Source: Talaromyces rugulosus (lineage: Eukaryota > Ascomycota > Eurotiomycetes > Eurotiales > Trichocomaceae). From it: a stretch of 64,000 nucleotides of DNA. This document shows positions 21,017 to 31,769 of the stretch, one piece after another; within the stretch, counting starts at the first letter, position 1; each line of letters opens with the position of its first letter. The stretch spans positions 5,394,001 through 5,458,000 of the forward strand of contig NC_049563.1 of the NCBI RefSeq assembly GCF_013368755.1, given 5' to 3'. The translations under genes were made by a program, and so were the position numbers. The notes beneath the pieces are model-generated. The model did no database searches. It saw nothing but the letters and a program-made list of their open reading frames with translations, and was not told the DNA's origin.

Positions 21017-22018
21017 TCAATGGCTTCCGGCTTCTGCACGCCGTGCTTCTCTCTCTAGCTTCCATAGTCTCGTAGCTATTTCTTCGTGTGCAACAAAGTA
21101 GGCCATTTGGTATGCCGTCCAGCCCTTGTTTCCGGCAGTCTGCCTCACATCGGCTCCGGCTTCGAGCAGCCACTCAACAATATCAGCATGTCCCTGCTCT
21201 GCAGCTGCACCTAACGCTGTGTATCCGTTATAGTAGCATCCGTCGGCATTGACATCTGCTCCGGCAGCGACCAGCGTCTGTGCATTGTCCAAATGTCCGC
21301 CAAAGGCAGCTGCCTGAAGTGGTGTCAAGCTCTTGTACCTCATCAACGGTGGGTTCACATCGGCCCCTTTGTCCAGCAATAGCTGGACCAACTCTGCGTG
21401 TCCGGCCAACGAAGCGGCTGTCAAAGCTGTTCGGCCATTGTTGTGTGCGGCCAACGCATTAATATCTGCCCCGCTGTCAAGCAGTAATGTCACAACCTCG
21501 AAATGGCCACCCTCGGCGGCAGCTTGGAGAGGCGTTCGGCCCATGTATCGATGCGGGCGGACGTTGATATTGGCCCCGGCCTCAATGAGCCGCTTTACAA
21601 CATCGTAATGACCCTCCAGCGCAGCGACGGTGAGCGCAGTGCGGCCACCGTTGTTTCCGCCAGGCGCATCAATGTCCGCGCCTGCGTCGAGCAACACGTT
21701 GACAATGCGCAGGTCTCCATTGGCGCATGCGGCCTGCAGAGCAGTCTGGCCGTACCAGCCATGCGGGGGTTCGTTAACAAGGTCCTTCTTGCTATTACTA
21801 CTACTGGCACTTGCGCCATTATCGCTGCTCGCTTCAAGCAGCGCACAAAATGCATCGTATTCACCGCCCCGCGCGGCAGTCTGCAAGGGCGACCAGGTGT
21901 TTTCGTCGTCGTCCTGGTGCTCGTCTTCCAAGATTTCGCCCTGCGATGGCGGGGTCAAGATGACTTTGCCGTGCTTTCGCGGCGCCATCAGGCGATTTGG
22001 CGGGGGATGGAGGCTCAT
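21017..22018 (-). CDS. Ankyrin-repeat protein, 333 aa
   Basis: Intronless. Residues about 40-325 are six to seven ankyrin repeats in which units such as GRTALTVAALEGHYDVVKRL and GADINA recur every 33-37 residues; the last repeat degenerates into a charged helix (LEREARRAEAGSH). The first repeat is interrupted by an Asn/Ser-rich insert (DNGASASSSNSKK). A downstream ATG (MAPRKHGK, residue 11) may be the true start. No enzymatic or membrane domain is present, so it is a protein-binding scaffold of unknown partner. It is divergent from the acid phosphatase gene. Confidence 0.85.
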   Translation of the reverse strand: MSLHPPPNRLMAPRKHGKVILTPPSQGEILEDEHQDDDENTWSPLQTAARGGEYDAFCALLEASSDNGASASSSNSKKDLVNEPPHGWYGQTALQAACANGDLRIVNVLLDAGADIDAPGGNNGGRTALTVAALEGHYDVVKRLIEAGANINVRPHRYMGRTPLQAAAEGGHFEVVTLLLDSGADINALAAHNNGRTALTAASLAGHAELVQLLLDKGADVNPPLMRYKSLTPLQAAAFGGHLDNAQTLVAAGADVNADGCYYNGYTALGAAAEQGHADIVEWLLEAGADVRQTAGNKGWTAYQMAYFVAHEEIATRLWKLEREARRAEAGSH

Positions 22019-22642
22019 CTCTGGACTGTGCGAGTTTGCCGTTCGTGTGCACTACAGAGCAAATGAAGCGAATGCATATCGTGCCTTGAAGCGTCTGCGA
22101 GTCGCGTTTGTTGTTCTTGCTTGAATCTACAGCCAGACCCCCGTCAGCCAATCACAGGCACGGGAGTAAAGTGGCCCCACACAGATCATCTGATTGGCTA
22201 GCTTCACCGCGGCTTCCTTCCACGTTCTCTCTTCGCGGCTTCTGCTTGTCTTGTTCCGACTCTGAATAGTATCACGACGACTTATCACTCATCCAGTTTG
22301 CGTCTCTGCACGACTCAGAGAACCCCCTACTGTCGGCCACCTCCGAGCCCTCCGAACACTGCGTCCTTCCCAATCTGGCTAAGCTGCTGGCCTTGCAAAG
22401 CTTAGCAGCCGCCTCCTTATCGCGGCCAATCAGTGCCGGTTAAGGTTGCACATGGAAAACGCGCTCTTCTCGCAACGTGACATCGGCAACTGGGAATCAT
22501 TAGCTGCCCAGCCAATGGCGCGCCTTGCGTTTGTGAGCCTCGAGATGGAGCATCCTACTCTACGAGTATATAAAATGGCGCCTCTCTCCGACTCCTGCTC
22601 CTGGCGGACTGAGCACCTCTCCCAGCATCCATATTGCCCACC
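22019..22642. promoter_or_regulatory. Divergent promoter between ankyrin and phosphatase genes
   Basis: A 624-bp GC-rich gap between two outward-facing starts. CCAAT on either strand occurs several times (for example the ATTGG near 22190 and the CCAAT near 22428). No gene is seen. Confidence 0.4.
22567..22575 (+). promoter_or_regulatory. TATA box of acid phosphatase gene
   Basis: TATATAAAA, 68 bp before the ATG at 22643. Confidence 0.6.
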
Positions 22643-24660
22643 ATGAAGGCCACCACTGCCTCGCTGCTGCTCGCCGCGCTTTCTGCGACAACCACCTCCG
22701 CCGCCCCCGTCGTGGACGAGACCTATCCGTACACAGGACCAGCTGTACCTGTTGGCGACTGGGTCGATCCGTCTGTCAATGGCAATGGCAAGGGCTTTCC
22801 GCGCCTTGTCGAGCAGCCCGCCGTCAAGCCCGCCAAGAAGCACCCTACCAACAACGTGAACGTCATCTCGCTTTCCTATCTGCCCAACGGTATCAACATC
22901 CACTATCAGACGCCGTTTGGCCTCGGCAAGGCTCCCAAGGTTAGCTGGGGCACCAACCCGAGGAAACTTGACAAGGTGACCAAGGGATACTCTCATTCGT
23001 ATGTACACAATCCGTTTTGAAACCAAGACAAAAAAAAAGGCATTGCTAACTTTGGTTGATTAGGTATGATCGTACTCCGTCGTGCTCTGAAATCGCCGCC
23101 GTCACCCAATGCAGCCAATTCTTCCACGAGGTTCAATTACACAACCTCATGCCCAGCACTACTTACTACTATCGCATTCATGCTGCCAATGGCACAACCG
23201 AGTCTGATGTAATGAGCTTTGTGACTGCTCGTCCGGCGGGAACTTCTGGTCAATTCACCGTCGCCGTACTGAATGATATGGGATACACCAATGCTCAGGG
23301 GACCTTCCGAGAACTTCAGCGCATGGTCGACGAAGGAGCCTCCTTTGCCTGGCATGGAGGCGATCTCTCATATGCGGATGATTGGATGAGCGGTGTCTTG
23401 CCCTGTGAAGACTCGTGGCCGGTTTGCTACAACGGAACCAACACCGAGCTCCCCGGTGGCGGACCGATTCCAGACGAATACAAGGTGCCTTTGCCGGCTG
23501 GCGAAATTGCCAACCAAGGTGGTCCTCAAGGTGGTGACATGAGTGTGTTGTATGAATCCAACTGGGATTTGTGGCAGCAATGGATTTTGAATGTGACTAC
23601 CAAGATCCCGTACATGGTTCTGGCTGGTAACCATGAAGCCTCCTGCGGCGAGTTTGATGGACCTGGCAACCCTCTTACGGCTTACCTGAACGACGACGAG
23701 GCCAACTCTACTGCCGCCAAGTCTGGGCTTAACTACTACAGCTGCCCGCCTTCGCAGAGGTAATTTGTCCACATATTGATAAGATGAGTGTAAGCTAATG
23801 ACGCATAGAAACTTTACTGCTTTCCAGCACCGTTTTGGGATGATTGGCGAGGAGTCCGGTGGTGTTGGCAATTTCTGGTATTCTTTCGACTATGGTCTGG
23901 CTCATTTCATTACTCTCGACGGCGAGACGGATTTTGCCGACAGCCCCGAGTGGCCATTGGCTAGAGACATCAAGGGTGACGAAACTCAGCCTAAGGAAAA
24001 CGAAACCTACATCACTGACAGTGGCCCGTTTGGCAACGTTGACGACGACAAGTTCGATGAAAACACCGCCTACGAGCAGTACCAGTGGCTCAAGAAAGAC
24101 TTGGCCAAGGTCGATCGCTCAAAGACTCCATGGGTCATTGCGATGAGCCATCGTCCAATGTATTCGTCCCAGTCTTCGTCTTATCAGGAAAAAATCCAAG
24201 CTGCTTGGCAGGACCTTTTCCTGGAGCACGGAGTCGATGTCTACCTCGCTGGGTGGGGTTTTCTTGTTGTTATTTTACTCACATGAAGACTAACTGTTCC
24301 AACAGGCATATCCACTGGTATGAACGTTTGTTCCCACTTGGAATTAACGGAACTATCGACCAAAAGTCGATTGTCAATAACCATACCTACTACACCAACC
24401 CCGGCAAATCCATCACCCATCTCATCAACGGCATGGCTGGCAACATTGAGAGCCACACCACCTTGAGCGATGGCGAAAAGGTCGATAACATCACGGCCGT
24501 TCTGGACCAGGTCCACTTTGGCCTGAGCAAGCTCACATTTTATAACGAGACTGCGTTGAAGTGGGAGTTTATTCGTGGTGACGACGGGTCTGTTGGCGAT
24601 TATCTGTACTTGTTGAAGGACAAGTCGCCCACGCCCCCTGACACGTGCGAGCGGGACTAA
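22643..24660 (+). CDS. Secreted purple acid phosphatase, 4 exons, 616 aa
   Basis: A binuclear-metal phosphomonoesterase that releases phosphate outside the cell. Exons are 22643-22998, 23064-23759, 23809-24252 and 24306-24660, all GT-AG, 617 codons. A signal peptide (MKATTASLLLAALSATTTSA) is followed by an N-terminal fibronectin-like purple-acid-phosphatase domain (about 70-190) and the metallophosphatase domain. Metal-ligand motifs occur in order: NDMGYT, GGDLSYADDW, GNHEAS, MSHRPMYSS and GHIHWYER; the last is created by the third splice junction (GG|GCATATC). Many N-x-S/T sites suggest glycosylation. Length equals the roughly 614-residue Aspergillus enzymes. Probably phosphate-repressible. 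Confidence 0.95.
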
Positions 24661-24863
24661 ATTCGTTAAGCCGAGTTTAGATATATAAAATGCTGTAAAT
24701 GTATGATATGTAGCTGCATGAATATATACGCATGTACGATCGATGAATTAAGTCGATGTGCCTTTTTATTTATATTGTACACTACGGCTTTGATCAGAGA
24801 TCAGGACCCTCCTGCCATTAATGTTTCAAGACATGGTAATTCATGGAGCAAATAAACAAACCC

Positions 24864-26001
24864 TCACACGACCTCTTTTTGCGAGCTCTTGCGGTCCGAT
24901 GCGCCCCTGAATCTGGTACTTAAATCGCCAATAGGCAGTGAAAGGGGGAAATCGACTGTCAGAAACAGCTGCGCAGTCCAAATATACCACGCCGGAAACG
25001 ACAAGGCAAAGGCGACGGCACCGCTAGCCTTTTAGTAACCAATTTATCAGCAAAATACAGCTATAAAAGAAAATGTATAAAACAAACTTACCACTTGTAG
25101 GTTTTCAGATACTCCCATATGTCCCTTGGCCGCTTCCCAGTCCGCACAAGCAAGTAGCACATTTAACAAGCCGAGCAGGAGAAAGATCATGAAAAACGGA
25201 ATGTTGGTGCGAAGCGAACAGATCATGAAAATGAAAATCATGACTGCGCTGAATATATAGAAAAAGGCTACGGGGGAACTCGTTAGGAGATAAACATTTC
25301 CAGTTCTAAGAAGGAAACAACACGTACCGATGCTAGCATTGAACTCCGCCTGGCCAGCAGCCAGCTCGGCTGGAGTTGTGGCACTTGCTGTAAACGCGCC
25401 TTGAGCATTGACCGATGGCGTTAAAGTGAGGGCAAAAGTAAACGTATATGCTCCTATAATAGACAATAATTCGTCAGCCGGGTTGGTGTATTCTTCCTTG
25501 CTATTGGCGGACTATGAGACTGACCGAAAAAGGCAAAAACGATGGCAACAAACGAATTGCCAAGGATCCATTCCATAATGAAACCAAGTGTCAAAAGAAC
25601 GCCTCCGAAAATATAAGAGACCCCCCTTTATCGTATATCCATGTTAATTCATATTCCTCAATATAACTAATGTCAACTTACACAAGCGCAGCGCCACCTC
25701 CACCAGAGCCACCCCAGCCCATCAGGTTGCACCCAAGGCCGCTCGCATTAATTATAAGGCCCATCAAACCACTGTACAGAAGTAGTAGTAATTAGCTTCA
25801 AGTTTATTTTAGCACATGGTTTTTGCTTACTTACACTGGTGTTGGGTTTCCCAGGGTTTTGCGAAGTTGACCTTTCACCGAAGTCTCCGGGTTCAGGTAC
25901 ATCTTCTCAAACAGCTCACTCGGTATAGTGACACTGGCGGCTGTTTGCACGCGGTCCATTTCAGACACGTCGTGAGATTTGATATGGGATAAGGTCGACA
26001 T
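24864..26001 (-). CDS. Gpr1/Fun34/YaaH family acetate/ammonium-type transporter, 6 exons, 274 aa
   Basis: Exons (minus strand) are 25835-26001, 25682-25771, 25525-25625, 25328-25453, 25092-25267 and 24864-25028; phases match and the total is 275 codons. The family motif NPTPV sits just before the first membrane segment (canonical NPAPL), and six hydrophobic helices follow, including GLIINASGLGCNLMGW, YIFGGVLLTLGFIMEW and FIFMICSLRTNIPFFMIFL. The hydrophilic N-terminus and a Ser/Lys-rich C-terminus face the cytosol in this family. Members move acetate or are linked to ammonia export. The acceptor at 25626 is preceded by AAAG rather than a C/T-rich tract, so that junction is less certain. Confidence 0.88.
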
Positions 26002-26985
26002 GTTGTGAACTCAGGTTTGAAGATAAAGCAACCGATGTTGAAGAGGAAACTTGTATAGTATTGAATAGTATGATGCCAAGCCAAGACTGAAGACCAAGCA
26101 AACTCCCTGAAGAATTGAACCGAAAGAAAGATCAAGCTTCCTTTTATAATGCTCCTGCCTCTACAATGGATGGCTATGTCCAGTTTTTCCGCTTTCGCCC
26201 GCTGCTCAGATCTGTTCCCCATGGGGGAATAGAGTTTGGACAACGCCAATGCTTTACGATATTGGGGTTATTGATCGGCCATGCAGTGGATACGAGCTCT
26301 CCTATTTGTGGTAAGAAAAGACTTCAATGACATTATCTATCTCAAGCGAGCAAAGTGGTCGTTGTAGTCCCTCGCCACTTATCATACTCTTACGTTTAAA
26401 CATGTCAATATGTGTATGTCTTTTATCATAAACCTCTGATATAGCTATTAAGAAACGAACATAAAACTGTAACATGACTATTCAGATCGTTCATTTCGAT
26501 CTACATGCCTAGAAAATAGGATAGGGCCATCATCATTACCCGAGGACGAGTTGACCGGATCCGATGGTCCACTCAATAAGATTTGGCTCCGGCACCCAAC
26601 ATCGGTATACAATTTCAAGGCCTTTTAACTGTCTTGTTCTTCCTTGATTTCTCCCTTTGAACTTTATTTTCGAGAACCAAGCGTCTTTACTACCATTCCA
26701 TGTGTCCGGTGCTCGACCCGATACATAGTTGTGTGCATTATCCGAAACTTAGAAAAAGAGGTTCGAATTTTGGTTTGACAACCACTAAACAATTATCTGG
26801 GGTAAGATGTCCGGTTTTTTTTTATTGCCGAAAAGTCTAGCCGTCGATTTTTTCTTTCTTTCTTGGATTGTCGATGATCATGATTCCCCCGCAATGTGAA
26901 GCGGAAGTTCCGCATTCCTGTTCCGCGATACTGTAGAAAGTGGTTCTAGTCTGTGGATTACCTTGTGATCATGGATATGAGTCTT
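26002..26985. other. Intergenic
   Basis: No supported gene. It holds the transporter promoter on its left; the rest is featureless, moderately AT-rich DNA. Confidence 0.4.
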
Positions 26986-27228
26986 TTATTTCAGAGACAC
27001 CCATTCCAAAACAATTAGACCGAGAACAGACACTGCGCTAGCTCCAGCTGCCACGAAAAAAAAAGTCCGAACCAACGCCTGATTATACGCTTGTAACACC
27101 CGGGGCAACTCATCAGGTGCGAAATTGTCCTGAATAGACGTGGCGCCACTTGTAGCACCAAGGAACTCTTTACCTATTGTGCCAGTTTTTCACAAGGCAA
27201 CTGCCCCATATCCCTGGGCGCTACTCAT
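26986..27228 (-). pseudogene. C-terminal relic of an MFS transporter
   Basis: One minus-strand frame reads as the last ~80 residues of a fungal 14-TMS major-facilitator exporter: an SAQGYG start, then a TGA stop at 27190-27192, then ATSIQDNFAPDELPRVL...AYNQALVRTFFFVAAGA, a final hydrophobic helix and a TAA at 26986. The pattern (ATS..NF...LP.VL.AYN.AL..TF) is the typical end of this family. No upstream membrane segments follow in frame, so it is a truncated relic. Confidence 0.6.
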
Positions 27229-27456
27229 GAACTTTGTAATTGGGGGCCTTGTGTATGGCTAGATGAACAGAGAAACCCGCCAAACTAATCCTATTACAGC
27301 TCCGCAGCAAGTTGTCGGCAGGACGGGCGCCCTGTCCCAAATATTATTGGTCGCTCAAAAATAGTTGGTAGGAATAGGAGGATCCGACATGCTATGCTGC
27401 ATAAGTTCATGAGACTATAAAAGCCCACTGCAAGTCATCTGTCGCGGATGCCCAAA
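27229..27456. other. Non-coding stretch next to MFS relic
   Basis: May hold further decayed sequence of the MFS relic, but nothing can be aligned with confidence. Confidence 0.3.
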
Positions 27457-27684
27457 ACTTATATAGGGTTGTCCCCCTCCGACCACCTCTCTGTTTCTAT
27501 CTTCTTGCTATATCTCCTCGAATTTCTTCCTAATTTTCTTACCTTGAGCCCCGACGAAGAAATAACGCGCACCCCATTCTTAACAACAGACTTATATAGA
27601 GGGTTGTCCCCTCCGAGCCACCTCTCTGTTTTCCATCCTCTGGCTATATCTCCTCGAATTTCTTTCTACTTTTCTTACCTTGAG
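27457..27684. repeat. Direct tandem repeat, two units, period 133 bp
   Basis: Bases 27457-27548 and 27590-27684 are near-identical (both begin ACTTATATAG, contain CCACCTCTCTGTTT and CTATATCTCCTCGAATTTCTT, and end CTTACCTTGAG). The intervening spacer is not duplicated outside. Confidence 0.8.
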
Positions 27685-28540
27685 GTACCCTGTTATTGCT
27701 CCGTTATGCTGTTGAATCATTCGGCTACTGCTGTCGCGATGAATCAATATGCCATTGCTTCGCTCTGTCATTTTTGGGCATCTTGAGCACGTGATGAAGC
27801 AGTGTCCGAACTAGTCACGTGAGAGCGTCCGCCCTGGCTCTGTCACGATGCTGGCGCTTCTACAACTGAGCCCTCCATACCTTCAACAACCGATCCTTCC
27901 ATGCCTTCAACAACTGAGCCCTCCCTGCCCGACGCATCCATGCCCGATGCACGCCCGGTGTATCCACGCCCGACACGCCCGATGCAAACGCCCGACGCAT
28001 CCATACCCAACATATCCAGCCTAACATGGCCGACAAATGTCTATGCCTCTGGCATTTTCGATACTGTGTTGGCCCCCGGGACAGCGTATTTGGTTTGGTT
28101 CAAACCTGTCACAACGTGGATTCCTTTACAGTCAGGTCGTTGAGCTGTTTGATACGCCGAGACCCAGACGAGCCATTGCAACTTCCTGTCGGGAACCATT
28201 TGATTATGCAACAAGATCGCATGCGAATATGAGCACCATTGGTTCCCCGCAATCATTGATGAATGGACCATTGGTACATGCACAGCGGAACCTAACATTG
28301 GGGGAGTGCGGGCGCGGGCTTGGGTGAAAATTGTCCCTATTCGTTGTCACCAGTTAATTCGTCAGAACGATAAAAATCTGGAGAAACTGAGAGTCGCCGT
28401 ATGATGGAAAATGTTGAACAACGCAATATATATTTGCAGACGGACCAACCATAGTGTCGATAAACACGCGCAAAAATTCCATTGTTAAAGGATTAGAACT
28501 CGTGGAAACACTGCGGCCATATCCTCATACGCGTTTAACG
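27685..28540. other. Intergenic with short degenerate direct repeats
   Basis: Bases about 27870-28010 hold repeated units of the CCTTCAACAAC and GCCCGACGCATCC type, coding-like for Pro/Asp/Ala runs but without a supported gene. The promoter of the C2H2 gene is at the right side. Confidence 0.4.
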
Positions 28541-29302
28541 ATGGAGAATAACGAACGGTGTCCTTCAGCTCATACGTCGTCACAGAGTCAAACATCGGTG
28601 GTGGTACCATGTGTCAATGAGGAGGAGCAGAGCAACACGACTGTCCCCTTTCGCGGCCCTAATCATGTGACCACGGCGGAAGATTTTCGTTTGAATGGGG
28701 ACGTCCAGAGTGGTCTCGACTACTTTTCGCCATTCTATATGCCTGCCGTATCCTGGCATTTGGCCAACCCAGAGCCTGCGAGTTCGGGCAATGAACAAGA
28801 AATACGTTCGAGTCCTTTTTCACTAGTGGACAACGCCTCGATGCCATTGGTGCAAGGTCCTGTCGATGAACCGTCTCTATCTACCTGGCCAAGCACTCTG
28901 GAACCGTTTTCGTTGCTGGCTCGCTATAACGAAATCGTGAACACAATAACCGGATTTCCGTAAGTACGATTCCGTTGGGAACTCCGTAATGCTAATTTGA
29001 TGGCAAGATTTATACCTTCACTCAGGGGTGATTATCTCCGATCGTTGCCACTAAATATCGACCAAACTCAAAGTCAGCAATACATGTGTCGCCATCCCAG
29101 TTGCAACGGGCGAATTTTCGCCCGCCGTGGAGATCTCCGCCGCCATGAACGCATTCATCAGAACCATCGCCCGTATCCCTGTAATTGGATTGGATGCAAC
29201 CGTACAGGACAGAATGGATTCACCCGTCGGGACAAGCTTGCGGAACACGAGCGGAATGTCCATGGGATAGATCGTCGGGTGATAAATGGAGTGTGGTTTT
29301 GA
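28541..29302 (+). CDS. C2H2 zinc-finger protein, 2 exons, 237 aa
   Basis: Exons are 28541-28959 and 29008-29302 (238 codons); the first in-frame ATG is at 28541. The N-terminal ~160 residues are Ser/Pro/Glu-rich without a known domain. Two fingers lie near the C-terminus: YMCRHPSCNGRIF with HERIH (C-x4-C-x12-H-x3-H), and YPCNWIGCNRTGQ with HERNVH, a longer-loop second finger. Such pairs are common in small fungal regulators. The acceptor could also be the CTCAG at about 29025, which would drop a few residues. Target unknown. Confidence 0.75.
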
Positions 29303-30171
29303 GAGATCAAGAAGGGCTACATTGAAAGTCTATGGTCTTTGTCCTTGGAAACACTGAATGGAGGCTCACAGTCATACCCCACCCTTTGTAGGAATAGGCT
29401 GGCTTGTTAGTAATACGACATGACGAAATTATCTCTCTCTTTACATTTGTAGTTCCGATTCTGGCCACTGCTTGACCACATCTGCTATGGAAATCCGATC
29501 TCCCAGTCGATCAAGTAGTAGGGTTATAACGCCTTTTCTACCTTATCAGTTTCTTGCTGCTATCTTTTATCTGTAGATGGAGAATACCCACAGCAGACGA
29601 CAGCAATTGTAATCCCCACCGTTCCTATCCGAGTGCGTACAAATATGGATTCAAAACCTCGATATCTAGCTTATAACAATGATGCTATAAAGAAAATACA
29701 AGACATTGAGTTTTCCTATTCCCGATAGTATTAGAGTTACCAGGTTATAGTTGAATGGGTGTCTCGGAGGACTCAGCGGATGTACATTTACTAAAATTTA
29801 GTGGCTAGCAGAATAAGAATAATTAGAGTATCGGAAAGAATATGCAACAAGAAAAAAAATAAAACCATCCTTACCAAGTAAGGATTCCGCCCTTTTTAGT
29901 GTGGTGATTAAAAGTTTGACAACTCTTTGTATCTGTCAAAACGTATCAACCGTTCTTTACTGAAATAGGTATTTGTTGGTAGTATTCTACTAAGTAACTC
30001 ACGTAGATAGATGTAGGTATATAAAAGTTCAAAAGCTGTATATAGTAAACTATATAGCAGTATAAAAGTAACTTATTAATAAGGTAGATAAAGTATGCAT
30101 ATGTATATCTTGGATTAATATAAAAATAAAATATAATTAACTAAATACATAATCGTAGATTAGTATTTTCC
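29303..30171. other. AT-rich intergenic stretch
   Basis: No gene. Base composition becomes strongly AT-rich from about 29640 to 30170, directly ahead of a transcription-factor relic, as expected for a decayed or RIP-hit segment. Confidence 0.4.
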
Positions 30172-30731
30172 GTGTCGTCAATACTTTCAAACTATCAAGC
30201 ATCTGGAATACTCTCCATTGTCAACTATGCTAACTGGTTTGTCGGCCTCGTTTTTTGTCGTCCCCAATTATTTCACAAGTCTAGGGTCCTTTTGTACTCG
30301 TCTTTCACACCCTTCATTGCTGTGTTCCTTCATGCTATCGCTACATCAAGTCTGGAAGATGTCAACCTACTCGATAGCGTCATAGCAACCCTTAAAACAT
30401 ACGTAAACAGTGGTACCAGCTGCCGACCGTCTGCCCAGGATCTGCGATAGCTTTGTAGAATATTCTGGTTATCTCACAAACACGTGTACATCATCGGCAG
30501 CACACAGCGAACAAGAGGGTATACCGCAGACCCAAACTGCTCAATATGGATGTTCCTCGCGTCGACTTGTTGGAAGGATATTGGGGCATGGACATGTCTT
30601 CTACGTCTCCTGGCGTGCATGGTATGTTTGTACTTTTTGAAAGTTGGCGGAATAGAGATCTGTTTACGATGAGACTACTCGAAGAGGACTTTAGACCGGT
30701 CCTGAAGAATATGATGGTTTGTGTAATTTAA
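30172..30731 (+). pseudogene. Relic of the C-terminal half of a fungal-specific transcription factor
   Basis: Pieces in three frames resemble consecutive parts of the fungal transcription-factor regulatory domain: LLYSSFTPFIAVFLHAIATSS with LEDVNLLDSVIATL (to about 30410), then AADRLPRICDSFVEY in the next frame, then a VLFESWRNRDLF/LLEEDFRP tail in another. No zinc cluster lies upstream; the preceding 500 bp are AT-rich. Frame changes without plausible introns suggest a pseudogene. Unusual introns cannot be fully excluded. Confidence 0.4.
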
Positions 30732-31157
30732 TGTCGTCTTTTGCGCAAAGCTCACCATTCTCATGATAGCATTTCAAACCCTAAAATTCACCCTTTGATA
30801 TACACATTCGTATTATTCTAACAACAACTCACCTGTCAAAAAAAATATACAAATCTATGCGTCACGCCAAGAAAGCCACACATACAAATGACGTCATACG
30901 CTCTGAACAGCTTTATATTTCTCTCGTCATGATTATGTCCTTCGAATAATACACTCTTAGACCATTGAATACTCAGTATTGCACACCGAAGCACTTGTAA
31001 GAATCCCATTGATTTCTGCGGCCGCCCAATGCTAATTGTTTCTGTTAAGAAGCTTTTCCGACTCTCCATCCCATCTACCCCGAATCAAGCGGCCAACCGG
31101 AAGCATTATCGAATCCGTGTTACACAGAAACCTTATACAAACATATACATATAAAAA
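30732..31157. other. Intergenic, upstream of the small cysteine-rich gene
   Basis: No supported gene. AT-rich left part, promoter region on the right. Confidence 0.35.
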
Positions 31158-31331
31158 ATGGCCGCATCGAAACTTGGGCTCCCTGTCAACCACACTCTCC
31201 CTACAACGACCTCTTCGTCTTCGTCCTCCTCGCTAAATGGCGGGGTCAAAGGTGTTAAAAAGCCGTGCTTCGGATGCGATTGTGGGGGCACTGATTGCGA
31301 TTGCTGCATTATCCCTTGTACCGTGATGTGA
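31158..31331 (+). CDS. Small cysteine-rich protein, 57 aa
   Basis: An intact ATG-TGA frame, too short for a 60-codon ORF cut-off. Residues 1-35 are Ser/Thr-rich and uncharged apart from a few Lys; residues 37-54 hold seven cysteines (PCFGCDCGGTDCDCC then IIPC) with Cys-x2-Cys, Cys-x-Cys and Cys-Cys spacing. There is no signal peptide. Cysteine clustering of this kind suggests metal binding (metallothionein-like) or lipid-anchoring of a C-terminal Cys patch. The ATG lies in an A-rich context (AAAAAATGG). Not recognised as a named family. Confidence 0.5.
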   Translation: MAASKLGLPVNHTLPTTTSSSSSSSLNGGVKGVKKPCFGCDCGGTDCDCCIIPCTVM

Positions 31332-31769
31332 AGCTATGGATAAGATGTACGCAACATTGAAGTAGATTGGTTTGTGAAACATGACTAGATTGATGATTGA
31401 TGATACAACTGTTCTGTGTACCTATTTTATATCATATTGCGATTATACTGCTCAGTTTGATCAGAGACCATTCCAAGAATGTGTGGAACCTATCGATAAC
31501 CCCTAGTTACTAGTGATATTGGATTAATTGATCCACCAAAGCGGACGAAAGGGAGCATAGAACCCCACAATAGATGGGAAGGATAACAATATCATTAGTC
31601 AATAATGCTTAATGGACTGGCTTAATCATGCTTAGAAATAAGAACGTTTATAGAAGCCCCATTTTTAGTTTCATGCTGACGTATTTAATACTCTGCCACC
31701 ACTTTCTTCTAAACACGCCCCGCGACTAACTATTTACAACCAACATTGAAGAAATACGATTAGACGAAT
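31332..31769. other. Intergenic
   Basis: No supported gene; promoter of the reductase downstream. Confidence 0.4.

Noticed and set aside
21503..22124. Two plus-strand frames of 164-187 codons
   Set aside because: Antisense shadows of the ankyrin gene; the repeat periodicity is only on the minus strand.
27901..28143. Proline-rich 80-codon frame
   Set aside because: Arises from short degenerate direct repeats; no start context, domain or exon partner.
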